Positions 9,439-18,182 of a stretch of 64,000 nucleotides of DNA are shown here, piece after piece; position 1 is the stretch's first letter; each line of letters opens with the position of its first letter. Below the pieces are notes generated by a model, which was given only the letters and a program-made list of their open reading frames with translations, did no database searches and had not been told where the DNA came from. The position numbers and the translations under genes are program-made. Origin of the DNA: Bacillus massilinigeriensis (GTDB lineage: Bacteria; Bacillota; Bacilli; Bacillales; Cytobacillaceae); contig NZ_LT630337.1 of assembly GCF_900117315.1 (NCBI RefSeq), positions 1,270,409 through 1,334,408 of the forward strand, written 5' to 3'.

Positions 9439-10032
9439 TTAGTCACGAAATCTTTCTACTAATACAGGTTGGATTTGCTTCCCTTCAAGAGCAACTTCTA
9501 CTGTATTGGGTAACATAGTCATACGGGCGACCATTGAATTGGGTTTATTTATAGGATCATCCTGGCCATATGGAACAAAATAGATGTTTTTAGTAGCCAT
9601 TAATCTCATTAAGTTTACTCCGTTTAATCCGAGGGCATCATTAGTAGAAATAGCTAATACGACAGGCTTCCCATTTCTTAAGGTTGCCTTTGCTGCCATT
9701 AGCACTGGGGAATCTGTTAGGGCATTTGCTAATTTACTCATTGAATTACCTGTAAGCGGGGCAATCACCATGCAATCAAGTGGAATTTTTGGTCCGAGTG
9801 GCTCAGCTTTAACAATGGAGTCGATTACTTTATTTCCTGTAATTTCTTCAATTCGATTGATCCAATCCTCTCCCTTTCCAAAGCGTGTTTCTGTACTTTT
9901 TACAGTAAATGTTACGACAGGCAATACTTCAGCACCTGCATTTACCAATTTCTCTATTTCAGGAAGTACAGCATCATAAGTACAATGAGACCCTGTTAAA
10001 CCAAAACCAATTCTTTTCCCTTTCAAATTCAT
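9439..10032 (-). CDS. dpaB: Dipicolinate synthase subunit B
   Basis: The flavoprotein-like subunit (SpoVFB) of the enzyme that makes dipicolinate from the DapA product in the sporulating mother cell. The 197-aa protein has a flavin-decarboxylase fold: GFGLTGSHC at the N-terminus and APLTGNSMSKLANALTD near residue 92, the Ubi/Dfp-type binding segment. Its ATG overlaps the dpaA stop by 4 bp, so the two are translationally coupled. Expression is expected under sigma-K from the candidate promoter ahead of dpaA. No terminator is evident before asd. Confidence 0.95.
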   Translation of the reverse strand: MNLKGKRIGFGLTGSHCTYDAVLPEIEKLVNAGAEVLPVVTFTVKSTETRFGKGEDWINRIEEITGNKVIDSIVKAEPLGPKIPLDCMVIAPLTGNSMSKLANALTDSPVLMAAKATLRNGKPVVLAISTNDALGLNGVNLMRLMATKNIYFVPYGQDDPINKPNSMVARMTMLPNTVEVALEGKQIQPVLVERFRD

Positions 10033-10931
10033 GTGACTTTCCCCTTCCTTGATTGTAAATCTTCATGTAGCAGTTGAGAAAGAACGTTTGCCAGGATTTG
10101 ACCTGCTGTTTTAGGTGCAACAATACCTGGTAGACCGGGCGCGAGTAATGCTTTAATTCCACGTTTTTCCGCATAGCGAAAATCCGTTCCTCCAGGCTTT
10201 GATGCAAGATCGATAATTAATGTGTGAGATGGCATTCTAGAAATCACAGAAGCATTAACGACTAAATGCGGAATTGTATTTATACAAATATCAACATCTT
10301 TCACTTGATTTTCTAAATCCATTAATTGAAAAGGTGTTAATCCCATTTCAGTTATTCGAGCAATGTGTTCACTCTTCCTTGCGCCCACCTTTACATTAGC
10401 ACCTAAGGCAGCAAAGGTTCTTGCAACACTCATGCCCACTCTCCCTAATCCTAAAACCGCCACATTTGATCCATGTATCGTGAAATCGGTATGCTGGATG
10501 GCCATCATGATTGTTCCTTCTACGGTTGGAATGGAATTATATATAGCTACATCATCCCTTGAAAATAGCTGAACGAGTCGCCTATTTGCCTTTTTGGTGA
10601 TTGTATTTAAATAAGTGTTCGTTATACCCGAGTAGACCGTGCAATGCTCAGGTGTTTTCATAAGTACTTCCTCGATTAAAAACACCTTTTCATTCGAAAA
10701 AATGGTTTCAATTTGTCCGTCTAAGCTAGTACCAGGAACCGGTAATATGATGGCGCCCATATTGCTAAAATCTACTTCATCTATCTTCTCCTTTACCGCA
10801 CCAGTGAAGGCATGATCTAATTGTTCAAATCCGATTAAAGAGAGTTTTGCGTCAAGCTCCGTAAGTTTACGGATAATTTCGAGTTGCCTTGCGTCACCAC
10901 CAATGACGGCAATTTGCATCCCTGTTAGCAT
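10029..10931 (-). CDS. dpaA: Dipicolinate synthase subunit A
   Basis: NAD(P)-binding dehydrogenase subunit (SpoVFA) of dipicolinate synthase. The 300-aa protein starts MLTGMQIAVIGGDARQLEII, which is nearly the B. subtilis N-terminus as I recall it. A second Rossmann loop, VLGLGRVGMSVA, lies near residue 160, and GLPGIVAPKTAGQILANVL ends the catalytic domain. The product chelates calcium in the spore core and is needed for heat resistance. SD AAGGTGA precedes the ATG. A sigma-K-like promoter (10989-11016) and an upstream hairpin at 11103 suggest separate transcription from ylmC. Confidence 0.96.
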   Translation of the reverse strand: MLTGMQIAVIGGDARQLEIIRKLTELDAKLSLIGFEQLDHAFTGAVKEKIDEVDFSNMGAIILPVPGTSLDGQIETIFSNEKVFLIEEVLMKTPEHCTVYSGITNTYLNTITKKANRRLVQLFSRDDVAIYNSIPTVEGTIMMAIQHTDFTIHGSNVAVLGLGRVGMSVARTFAALGANVKVGARKSEHIARITEMGLTPFQLMDLENQVKDVDICINTIPHLVVNASVISRMPSHTLIIDLASKPGGTDFRYAEKRGIKALLAPGLPGIVAPKTAGQILANVLSQLLHEDLQSRKGKVT

Positions 10932-10988
10932 GTAACATTCACCTTCTTTTAGAAAAAATCCTTAGTAGGAAATGATTGACGACTACAA

Positions 10989-11016
10989 CATCTTATGTGA
11001 GAGATAAAAAACGGTG
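10989..11016 (-). promoter_or_regulatory. Putative sigma-K promoter of dpaAB
   Basis: On the minus strand CACC (11013-11016) is followed after 15 bp by CATAAGATG (10989-10997). The sigma-K consensus is roughly AC at -35 and CATAnnnTA at -10, so the match is good except for the final base. The site is 58 bp upstream of the dpaA ATG. Sigma-K control of spoVF is established in B. subtilis; the assignment here is by analogy. Confidence 0.5.
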
Positions 11017-11092
11017 ATTGCTCCGAAAGAAAAAAATAGTGAAAATGCCTATTATCGTAGGGCTGATTTTTTACAAAAAAAATACTCCCTAA

Positions 11093-11114
11093 GAAGAAAA
11101 ATGTGCCAGGCACC
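11093..11114 (-). terminator. Short palindromic hairpin after ylmC, possible terminator
   Basis: GGTGCC-T-GGCAC on the minus strand (11103-11114) is followed by ATTTTTCTTCTT. The stem is only 5-6 bp with a tight centre, so it may be a weak terminator. The same GTGCC/GGCAC palindrome is, to my recollection, a common dispersed intergenic motif in Bacillus genomes. Confidence 0.45.
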
Positions 11115-11142
11115 TTTTCCATTTAGGAAGTTCGTTAAGGGG

Positions 11143-11388
11143 TTATTCATCCTCAGGAATGTCTATAATCACCATATCATTTCCAATCTTCTTAATATGA
11201 CTCCAAGGTACTCTAATTTCTCCGCCATTTTTTCTAAAACCAAACCAACTAACGGAGGATGGAATTAATAAGGCTTGGATTTGGCCGGTACTTTCATTGA
11301 TTTCTAAATCTGTTTGACCTAAGACCCCGAGTCTTTCCGCCTTTTTTAGATCGACTATTTCCTTTCCGCTAAGCTCGCTTAATCTCAT
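11143..11388 (-). CDS. ymxH: YlmC/YmxH-family PRC-barrel sporulation protein
   Basis: An 81-aa protein of the YlmC/YmxH family, a single PRC-barrel-like fold. It starts MRLSELSGKEIVDLKKAERL and contains GQIQALLIP and the conserved RVPWSHIKKIGNDMVIID end, typical of the family. In B. subtilis ymxH sits in the same place between mlpA and spoVFA; its role is not known to me beyond association with sporulation. A start 9 codons upstream is in frame, but the GGGGAGGAC SD fits the ATG at 11388. A 570-bp region containing a tandem repeat array separates it from mlpA. Confidence 0.85.
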   Translation of the reverse strand: MRLSELSGKEIVDLKKAERLGVLGQTDLEINESTGQIQALLIPSSVSWFGFRKNGGEIRVPWSHIKKIGNDMVIIDIPEDE

Positions 11389-11499
11389 CAGATTGTCCTC
11401 CCCCCACTTTTTCACCTACTATTAATGTATCTATGGTCGTCTATTTTTAGAATAGAGAAAAGGGGATGAGTTATTTATTCATGTGGGTAAGGATTTATG

Positions 11500-11750
11500 G
11501 AGTTTTCGCAGAAGATTTGACTTTCGCGGACATACGGGGTTATCCGCAGAAATTTGATCACAGCGGATCCATGGGATCTTCCTCAGATAACTTGATCACA
11601 CGAATATATGGAATTTTTCGCTGAAATTTGACCATCGCGGATATATCGAATTTATCGCGGATATATTAAAAAAATCGCGGATATATCGTAATAATCGCGG
11701 ATATATACCGAAAAATCGCGGATAAATTAAAATTATCGCGGATATCTGTT
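11500..11750. repeat. Nested 37-bp and 20-bp tandem repeat array
   Basis: Four degenerate units of exactly 37 bp occupy 11500-11536, 11537-11573, 11574-11610 and 11611-11647. They share a frame of GGA.TTTTCGC.GAAATTTGA followed by a TCGCGGATATAT-type end. From 11634 the second half recurs alone: ATCGCGG starts at 11634, 11654, 11674, 11694, 11715 and 11735, a period of 20, 20, 20, 21 and 20. The 20-bp unit equals the 37-bp unit minus about 17 bp. No open frame spans it. The copies are too close together to be a CRISPR array. Confidence 0.9.
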
Positions 11751-11824
11751 TTTTGAGCTTTAAAATACCCATTTTCTCAGCACATCTTGAAAGATAGATT
11801 TATGTTCAACATAATTTATTTCTA

Positions 11825-11858
11825 AAATAGGCTAAATTACACCACATTTAGCCTATTT
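11825..11858. terminator. Perfect 13-bp hairpin, second terminator-like structure after mlpA
   Basis: AAATAGGCTAAAT (11825-11837) and ATTTAGCCTATTT (11846-11858) pair perfectly around an 8-nt loop. Short T-rich runs flank both sides. It sits 55 bp beyond the main mlpA terminator and could be a backup or stop antisense transcription. Confidence 0.6.
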
Positions 11859-11913
11859 ATATCAGATAAGCTTACAAAAAGACGGTTCTCTAAGCTGCCT
11901 TCTTTCTCTTCAT

Positions 11914-11940
11914 AAAAAAAGCCTACAAACTATGTAGGCT
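11914..11940 (-). terminator. Intrinsic terminator after mlpA
   Basis: AGCCTACA (11920-11927) and TGTAGGCT (11933-11940) pair perfectly around a 5-nt loop, followed on the minus strand by seven U residues. It lies 20 bp after the mlpA stop. Confidence 0.92.
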
Positions 11941-11960
11941 TTGTAATAATCGTAGACTGG

Positions 11961-13190
11961 TTATTTAGGAAGTTCCCCATTCGGACTTACAAGCGCGATG
12001 GAATGAGGTCCAGAGAAAATCGTTTGTCCCATTGCGTTTACACCTTCTTTTGTAACCTGGTCAATTTGTTCGACAATTTCATCTAATGAACGATGTCGGC
12101 CTAGAAGGAGTTCATTTTTTCCATTCCGACTCATACGACTATTCGTACTCTCTAAGCTTAGCATTAAGCTTCCCTTAAGTTGTTCTTTACTATTGTTAAT
12201 TTCTTTATCAGTAACGCCTTCTTTTATTAGCGTATCTAACGTTTCTTGAATGGTTTCATAAAGTACATCAAGCTGCTTAGCACCTGTTCCACCATAAATA
12301 GTGACAATTCCACTATCCTGAAAGGCAGAATGATAGGAAAAGATTGAATAAGCTAGACCGCGCTTTTCCCTTACCTCTTGGAATAGACGACTGCTCATGC
12401 TGCCACCTAGTATATTGTTTAAAGTAATTAGACTGTAGACATCATCATGCCCTACATGTAAACCTTCAAATCCTAGGCACAAATGGGCCTGCTCCGTATC
12501 TTTCTTTCTTGCCTTTTGATTTGTATGGAAGCTAGGTTTATTTTCAGGAATGGAAAGTCTTCCGGCTTCATATCCTCCAAAAAGCTTTTCCACTTCCTTA
12601 ATGAATGTCTCGGAAACATTCCCTGCAATAGATATTACCACATTTTCAGGTGTATATGTATCATGCATATATTGTTTCAAAGTATCTCCAGTGAAAGTCT
12701 CCAGAGTTTCTTCTGTGCCTAAGATTGGGTAACCAAGTGGATGATTTTCATAAATGGCTTTACTTAAAATATCATGAACAATATCATCCGGTGTATCCTC
12801 ATACATTTTGATTTCCTCATACACGACCTTCTTTTCCTTTTGTAATTCCTCATCGACAAAGGTAGAGTTAAAAAACATATCCGCGAGTATCTCTAAAGCA
12901 AATTGTGAATGGGTATCAAGTACCTTTGCATAATAGCAAGTATATTCCTTTGAGGTAAAGGCGTTTACCTGACCACCAATGCTATCAAAGGACTCAGCAA
13001 TTTCTCGAGCTGATCTTGTTTTTGTCCCTTTGAAAAACATATGTTCTAAAAAATGAGATATTCCATTATTTACAGGGGTTTCATTCCTTGAACCCGTTCC
13101 AATCCAAACACCAATGGCAACTGAACGGACGGTTGGGATATTTTCTAAAACCACTCTTACTCCATTTTGGCAAGTATATTTCTTGATCAA
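11961..13190 (-). CDS. mlpA: M16-family zinc peptidase (MlpA/YmxG)
   Basis: A 409-aa insulinase/processing-peptidase homolog. The inverted zinc motif is HFLEH at residues 46-50 and the third ligand is likely in the VVYEEIKMYEDTP segment near 125. The C-terminal M16 domain keeps the GGSMSSRLFQEVREKRGLAYS signature near 265-285. Both M16 halves are present, so the protein should be an active dimer-type peptidase. In B. subtilis MlpA has been tied to regulation of aprE; its substrates are uncertain. It lies after ylxY and is followed by two terminator hairpins. Confidence 0.92.
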   Translation of the reverse strand: MIKKYTCQNGVRVVLENIPTVRSVAIGVWIGTGSRNETPVNNGISHFLEHMFFKGTKTRSAREIAESFDSIGGQVNAFTSKEYTCYYAKVLDTHSQFALEILADMFFNSTFVDEELQKEKKVVYEEIKMYEDTPDDIVHDILSKAIYENHPLGYPILGTEETLETFTGDTLKQYMHDTYTPENVVISIAGNVSETFIKEVEKLFGGYEAGRLSIPENKPSFHTNQKARKKDTEQAHLCLGFEGLHVGHDDVYSLITLNNILGGSMSSRLFQEVREKRGLAYSIFSYHSAFQDSGIVTIYGGTGAKQLDVLYETIQETLDTLIKEGVTDKEINNSKEQLKGSLMLSLESTNSRMSRNGKNELLLGRHRSLDEIVEQIDQVTKEGVNAMGQTIFSGPHSIALVSPNGELPK

Positions 13191-13369
13191 CTAAATTCCT
13201 CCTGTTCTACAACCAGATGAAACCTTTAAGTCACGCTTAGTAAGAATATTGTACCATTATTATTTTTTCCAAAAAGAATAATTTATCTCTTGTTTTTCAT
13301 AAAAATGAGTTCATATGACAAAAAAAGAGCCACGCTTAAAATACCATAAACCAGTACATTTTGGAAGTA

Positions 13370-14323
13370 TTACCTTTTCAAGTTGTTTTCACTCAGTGTT
13401 TCTGAGACGGTATTCATCTCAAGATTTTTTTCTTTTATACCTATAATTAATCGATCTAGGGCTTTTGTTGTTGATTCTGTTGGATGCATCAGAATTAATG
13501 CACCATTATGGATTTTCCCTAGTACGCGTTCAATTAATACTTCAGGCTCTGGTTTTTGCCAATCAATGGTGTCAACGCTCCACATGACTGTTCCTAAATG
13601 GTTATTTGCAGCTATTTTGACGACCTCATCACGAAAACTTCCACTTGGTGGCGCAAACCATTTTGGTGTAACATCTGTTGTGGCCATGATGACATCATTG
13701 GTTCTTTGTATTTCTTCCTGAATTCTTGAAGAGGTTAGCCGCTTCATATCTGGATGTGTGAAGGAATGGTTCCCAACCTCATGACCAGCACTAACAATCA
13801 TCTTGGCTAACTCGGGATTATTTTTTGTCCAACGACCCTCTAGGAAAAAGCTAGCACGGACATTATGTTTCTTTAAGATGGAGAGGATTTCAGATAAATA
13901 TTCATTTCCCCAGGCTACATTAATGATAAAAGCAACCATTGGTTTATTCGGATTCCCTTTGTAGATTGGATTTGGTGGTAAGTCCGTCAAATGAATTTTA
14001 GGTTTTACCTCTTTGAAAATGAGTTTTTCTTCATCAAATTTTCGTTCGCCCTTCATTTTTTTATATGATGCCTTAACATCCACTTCAAATCCATTCAAAC
14101 CCGGGATAGCCTTCCAGATAGGATCGATTTTTGCATCAATTGGTTTTATGTTATATTCACTAGCTTTCTGTTCAATTTCATCATATAAGCTTATGTCATT
14201 ACTGGACTTAATTACAGGTACAGCATCCCTATTCAAACTTCTTAAATATCCTTCTGAAATTGGATTACTGACTATTCCATAAGAAATAAATGCTAATGCA
14301 ATAATTGTGATCAACTTTTTCAT
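13370..14323 (-). CDS. ylxY: Polysaccharide deacetylase-like protein YlxY
   Basis: A 317-aa protein with an N-terminal hydrophobic segment (MKKLITIIALAFISYGIV) that should export or anchor it, followed by an acidic/basic linker and a NodB-type carbohydrate esterase domain from about residue 128. The metal-binding HSFTH motif is intact near residues 186-190. The first NodB motif, normally TFDDG, reads INVAWG, so the catalytic aspartates are missing. Activity on chitin or peptidoglycan is therefore doubtful. Family members sit between pnp and mlpA in Bacillus. SD AAGGAGGAGG lies right after a hairpin at 14342-14360. It could be sporulation-linked, by context. Confidence 0.9.
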   Translation of the reverse strand: MKKLITIIALAFISYGIVSNPISEGYLRSLNRDAVPVIKSSNDISLYDEIEQKASEYNIKPIDAKIDPIWKAIPGLNGFEVDVKASYKKMKGERKFDEEKLIFKEVKPKIHLTDLPPNPIYKGNPNKPMVAFIINVAWGNEYLSEILSILKKHNVRASFFLEGRWTKNNPELAKMIVSAGHEVGNHSFTHPDMKRLTSSRIQEEIQRTNDVIMATTDVTPKWFAPPSGSFRDEVVKIAANNHLGTVMWSVDTIDWQKPEPEVLIERVLGKIHNGALILMHPTESTTKALDRLIIGIKEKNLEMNTVSETLSENNLKR

Positions 14324-14341
14324 TAATAAAGCCTCCTCCTT

Positions 14342-14360
14342 CCATACAAATTATGTATGG
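14342..14360 (-). promoter_or_regulatory. Hairpin next to the ylxY ribosome binding site
   Basis: CCATACA and TGTATGG form a perfect 7-bp stem with a 5-nt loop, directly upstream of the AAGGAGGAGG SD of ylxY. The right-hand portion CATACATAAT also resembles a sigma-E -10 element, but I see no matching -35. It may be a 5' mRNA structure or a protein site. Confidence 0.35.
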
Positions 14361-14484
14361 TTAGGACAAGGTAGAACGTTCAACATCATATATAAAGAAG
14401 CCAAGGGAAAGAAATTACCCGAAATAAAGCAACAACGTTTCCATCAAGGATATCTACACTTATTACATAATTTTTTAGTAATGA

Positions 14485-14515
14485 TTATGAGAAAAAGCCA
14501 GGGTTTCCCCTGACT
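14485..14515 (-). terminator. Intrinsic terminator after pnp
   Basis: On the minus strand AGTCAGGG-GAAA-CCCTGGCT, a stem of 8 bp with one T-G pair and a stable GNRA-like loop, is followed by TTTTCTC. It lies 19 bp after the pnp stop. Confidence 0.85.
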
Positions 14516-14533
14516 TCTTGAGTTAAACCAATA

Positions 14534-16654
14534 TTAATTTTGAGCGTGTTCCTTTTGTTCTCTTTGTTCACGAAGAACAGCCTTACGAGAAAGGTTTACA
14601 CGACCTTGTTTATCTATTTCCATTACTTTAACTAAAATTTCATCTCCAATGGAAACAACGTCTTCTACTTTACCCACTCGTTCTTCAGCTAATTCAGAAA
14701 TATGAACAAGTCCATCTTTTCCGCTAAATATTTCGACAAATGCACCGAATTTTTCAATTCGTTTTACCTTCCCTAAATACATTTGACCTACTTCTACTTC
14801 ACGGACAATGTCCTCGATAATTTTCTTCGCTTTTTGGTTCATTTCTTCATTAGTTGATGAGATGAAAATCGTGCCATCTTGTTCAATATCAATTTTTACA
14901 TTTGTTTCTTCGATGATCTTATTAATTTGCTTTCCGCTTGGCCCAATGACGTCACGAATCTTATCTGGATTAATTTTCATCGTTAAGATCTTAGGAGCAT
15001 ACTGAGATAGCTCCTCTCTTGGAGCGGAAATAGTAGCAAGCATTGAATCAAGAATTTGCATACGTCCTTTTTTAGCTTGCTGGAGTGCTTCTTCTAAAAT
15101 TTCACGGGAAAGACCCTCAATTTTTATATCCATTTGTAAGGCTGTAACACCTTTAGCTGTTCCAGCTACTTTAAAGTCCATATCACCAAGATGGTCTTCC
15201 ATGCCTTGGATGTCCGTTAAAATCGTATAGAAATCCCCTGATTTAACTAGACCCATTGCAATCCCAGCAACTGGTGCTTTAATTGGGACACCAGCATCCA
15301 TCATAGCAAGTGTACTCGCACATATGCTCGCTTGTGATGTAGAACCATTGGACTCTAATACTTCAGACACAAGACGAATCGTATATGGGAAATCCTTCTC
15401 AGAAGGAATGACTTGTTCAAGAGCGCGCTCCCCTAATGCCCCATGACCAATTTCACGACGGCCAGGGCCTCTCATTGGTCCTGTTTCACCTACGCTAAAG
15501 TTAGGGAAGTTATAATGATGCATAAAGCGTTTCTCTTCCTCGATGCCAAGTCCATCAAGAATTTGGACATCTCCTAAAGCACCCAATGTACATACACTTA
15601 ATGCTTGAGTTTGTCCACGTGTAAATAGTCCTGAACCGTGGGTACGAGGCAAAATGCCAATTTCAGATGATAACGGACGAATCTCGTCAATTTTACGTCC
15701 ATCTGGGCGTACCTTATCCTCTGTAATTAGTCGACGAACTTCACCTTTTACAATCTTATCTAATATTTGTTTAATTTGTTTTAAAAGATCTTCTTCTGCT
15801 TCGTCAGTTGTATATTTTTCAATAACGGAATCCTTGACGGCTTTAATCGCATCCTCGCGAGCATGTTTTTCTTGAACTTGAATGGCTTTAATCATTTCCT
15901 CTTCACAAACACCGCGAACTTCTGCCTCAAGATCTTTATCGATCTCGTATAAAGCTACTTCCATTTTTTGTTTTCCAATTTCAGTAGCGATACTTTCTTG
16001 GAATGCAATTAATTTCTTGATTTCTTCATGGCCATACATGATTGCTTCAAGCATGATTTCTTCAGGTACTTCCTTTGCACCTGCTTCAACCATATTGATG
16101 GCATCCTTTGTTCCTGCAACAATCAAATGCATATCGCTTTTTTCAGCTTGCTCAACTGTTGGATTGATAATAAATTCATTATCCACTCGTCCAACCGTAA
16201 CGCCGGCAATCGGACCCATAAAAGGAATATCTGATACGGAAAGTGCCAAAGAGGAACCAAACATTGCTGCCATTTCAGAAGAACAGTCTTGGTCCACACT
16301 CATTACGATACTAACAACTTGAACATCATTACGGAAGCCATCAGCAAATAATGGGCGAATTGGACGGTCAATAAGACGACTTGCTAAAATTGCCTTTTCA
16401 CTCGGACGCCCTTCTCTTTTAATAAAACCACCAGGAATTTTCCCAACAGCATATAATCTTTCCTCATAATTAACGGTTAATGGGAAAAAGTCTACATTTT
16501 TGGGCTCCTTTGAAGCTGTAGCTGTGCTTAGAATTGCTGTTTCACCATAGCGTACTAGCACCGCTCCATTGGCCTGCTTTGCAAGCTGACCGACTTCAAC
16601 AGTAAGCTTACGACCTGCCCAATCTATTGAATAAACACTTTTTTCTTGTCCCAT
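14534..16654 (-). CDS. pnp: Polyribonucleotide nucleotidyltransferase
   Basis: Phosphorolytic 3'-5' exoribonuclease of 706 aa, one of the main mRNA-turnover enzymes. Two RNase PH domains lie at about residues 10-215 and 310-540, with the second carrying [16 protein letters not shown] and [15 protein letters not shown]-type motifs (here [17 protein letters not shown]). A KH domain ([14 protein letters not shown] near 560) and an S1 domain ([14 protein letters not shown] near 625) follow. The protein works as a trimeric ring and associates with the degradosome. It follows rpsO after a terminator, the usual S15-PNPase pairing, and may be transcribed by readthrough and from its own promoter in 16655-16770. 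Confidence 0.97.
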   Translation of the reverse strand: MGQEKSVYSIDWAGRKLTVEVGQLAKQANGAVLVRYGETAILSTATASKEPKNVDFFPLTVNYEERLYAVGKIPGGFIKREGRPSEKAILASRLIDRPIRPLFADGFRNDVQVVSIVMSVDQDCSSEMAAMFGSSLALSVSDIPFMGPIAGVTVGRVDNEFIINPTVEQAEKSDMHLIVAGTKDAINMVEAGAKEVPEEIMLEAIMYGHEEIKKLIAFQESIATEIGKQKMEVALYEIDKDLEAEVRGVCEEEMIKAIQVQEKHAREDAIKAVKDSVIEKYTTDEAEEDLLKQIKQILDKIVKGEVRRLITEDKVRPDGRKIDEIRPLSSEIGILPRTHGSGLFTRGQTQALSVCTLGALGDVQILDGLGIEEEKRFMHHYNFPNFSVGETGPMRGPGRREIGHGALGERALEQVIPSEKDFPYTIRLVSEVLESNGSTSQASICASTLAMMDAGVPIKAPVAGIAMGLVKSGDFYTILTDIQGMEDHLGDMDFKVAGTAKGVTALQMDIKIEGLSREILEEALQQAKKGRMQILDSMLATISAPREELSQYAPKILTMKINPDKIRDVIGPSGKQINKIIEETNVKIDIEQDGTIFISSTNEEMNQKAKKIIEDIVREVEVGQMYLGKVKRIEKFGAFVEIFSGKDGLVHISELAEERVGKVEDVVSIGDEILVKVMEIDKQGRVNLSRKAVLREQREQKEHAQN

Positions 16655-16763
16655 TTAAAAACCCCTCTCTATCTAAACTAAAGTCAAAATTTAAGTAAAT
16701 TCAAATTAACGGTTTTCTTTCTAGTATGTACATTTTTTATCTATGTAAATGATATTTTATCCT

Positions 16764-16793
16764 AATAAAAAAGCGGGAAAAAATCCCGCTTTT
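16764..16793 (-). terminator. Intrinsic terminator after rpsO
   Basis: AAGCGGGA (16771-16778) and TCCCGCTT (16784-16791) pair perfectly around a 5-nt loop, and six U residues follow on the minus strand. It lies only 6 bp from the rpsO stop and ahead of pnp. Confidence 0.92.
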
Positions 16794-16798
16794 GCTGA

Positions 16799-17080
<282 letters not shown>

Positions 17081-17109
17081 CTATAATTTAAATATCCCCT
17101 ATTACCCGA

Positions 17110-17133
17110 GCAAGCGTCGGAGACTCGACTTGC
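17110..17133 (-). promoter_or_regulatory. Leader hairpin of rpsO, candidate S15-binding site
   Basis: GCAAG/CTTGC with an inner TCG/CGA forms a stem-loop in the rpsO 5' leader, between the promoter and the SD. S15 binds and represses its own mRNA in several bacteria, including Geobacillus, through leader structures. The hairpin is seen; S15 binding is inference. Confidence 0.4.
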
Positions 17134-17162
17134 CAAGGAAAGGTTCATTTAGTACGTTAATT

Positions 17163-17191
17163 AGAATACAACTTTTTTTGACAAAAAGCAA
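17163..17191 (-). promoter_or_regulatory. Putative sigma-A promoter of rpsO
   Basis: TTGCTT (17186-17191), a 17-bp spacer and TATTCT (17163-17168) on the minus strand, immediately after the ribF stop and about 95 bp upstream of the rpsO ATG. Both boxes are moderate matches. Confidence 0.45.
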
Positions 17192-17193
17192 GG

Positions 17194-18141
17194 CTAACCT
17201 ATGTTTTTTTCAAAGTAATCGATTGTTTGAAGTGTATCTTTCCTAATTTGAGACACTAATTCATCAATTCCTGAGAATTTTTTCTCAGATCGTAGATGTT
17301 TATACCATTCAACGGTTACTTCAAATCCGTAAATATCATTTTCAAAATCAATGATATGTACTTCTATCGAAGGCTTGTCTAATTGCTCTTTATGGAAGGT
17401 AGGTTTATAGCCCACATTGCATACTCCTATATACCATTTCCCCTCTACCTTAATGCGCACAGAATAAACGCCCACTGGTGGATAAATGTATTCATCTGAA
17501 ATATCCACATTGGCTGTAGGAAAGCCAATCGTTCTTCCTCTTTGATCCCCATGAATGACAACGCCTGATGTTGTGAAATAATGTCCTAATAATCTTGGCA
17601 TCCTATCCACTTTTCCTTGTTTGATCTGATCTTTAATTAAAGTGGAGCTTATCTTTTCATCATCACATGAAAGCTTTGAAACGGTTGTATATTGAAACTG
17701 ATTTCTTGAATGGAAGGGCAACGTTTCCATATTTCCTTTTCCCATTCTACCGTAAGTAAAATCAAAGCCTGCAACAACATGGTCGACGTGCAACCCAATA
17801 ATATATTGATCAACAAACTCTTGAGGTAGTAAATTTGCGAAATCGCTAGAAAAACGGACAACAAATAAATAATCTATTCCCAAATCAGAAATCCGTTCAA
17901 TTTTTTCCTTTAATGGTGTGATATACTCAACTTTATCCTTCCTACCAAGAATAACTGAAGGATGCGGGTCAAATGTCATGACAGAACTTTTTATGCTCTT
18001 TGTTTCTGCAATTTCCTTAGCTGTAAGAATAACCTTTTGATGTCCCAAGTGAACTCCATCAAAATAACCTAAAGCCATCGAAAGAGGGGGGAAATCAAAT
18101 CTATTAAACTCATGAGGATGTTGTATCGTTATTACTTCCAT
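17194..18141 (-). CDS. ribF: Bifunctional riboflavin kinase/FAD synthetase
   Basis: Converts riboflavin to FMN and then FAD. The 315-aa protein has an N-terminal adenylyltransferase domain with GYFDGVHLGHQ near residue 25 and PHPS near 65, and a C-terminal flavokinase domain with the GRTIGFPTANV motif near 190. In B. subtilis this gene is ribC; loss of function there derepresses riboflavin synthesis. The ATG at 18141 has AAGGTGA about 8 nt upstream; a GTG four codons earlier overlaps the SD. It follows truB by 41 bp and probably shares its transcript. Confidence 0.96.
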   Translation of the reverse strand: MEVITIQHPHEFNRFDFPPLSMALGYFDGVHLGHQKVILTAKEIAETKSIKSSVMTFDPHPSVILGRKDKVEYITPLKEKIERISDLGIDYLFVVRFSSDFANLLPQEFVDQYIIGLHVDHVVAGFDFTYGRMGKGNMETLPFHSRNQFQYTTVSKLSCDDEKISSTLIKDQIKQGKVDRMPRLLGHYFTTSGVVIHGDQRGRTIGFPTANVDISDEYIYPPVGVYSVRIKVEGKWYIGVCNVGYKPTFHKEQLDKPSIEVHIIDFENDIYGFEVTVEWYKHLRSEKKFSGIDELVSQIRKDTLQTIDYFEKNIG

Positions 18142-18182
18142 GAAGCTACTCACCTTTTCTAAATACTATCATGTTCAACTAA

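Larger units (their letters stand above)
11416..11960. other. Long intergenic region between mlpA and ymxH
   Basis: This 545-bp stretch carries no gene I can support. Going left from mlpA it holds a terminator (11914-11940), a second perfect hairpin (11825-11858), an AT-rich spacer, the tandem array (11500-11750), and about 80 bp that should contain any ymxH promoter. I could not pick a convincing promoter. Confidence 0.75.

Noticed and set aside
9584-9979. Plus-strand open frame of 131 codons
   Set aside because: It lies fully opposite dpaB, has no SD, and its serine/threonine-rich composition is that of an antisense shadow.
9974-10207. Minus-strand open frame of 77 codons overlapping dpaA and dpaB
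   Set aside because: It is an alternate frame inside two well-supported genes.
11014-11268. Plus-strand open frame of 84 codons over the ymxH end
   Set aside because: It is antisense to ymxH and runs through the GTGCC/GGCAC hairpin; no SD or family match.
11634-11750. Possible CRISPR array
   Set aside because: The regular repeats have a 20-21 bp period with 6-8 bp between conserved cores, so there is no room for 30-bp spacers, and no cas gene is present.
15882-16322. Plus-strand open frame of 146 codons
   Set aside because: It is antisense to pnp, a highly conserved gene; composition follows from the reverse complement and no start signal is present.
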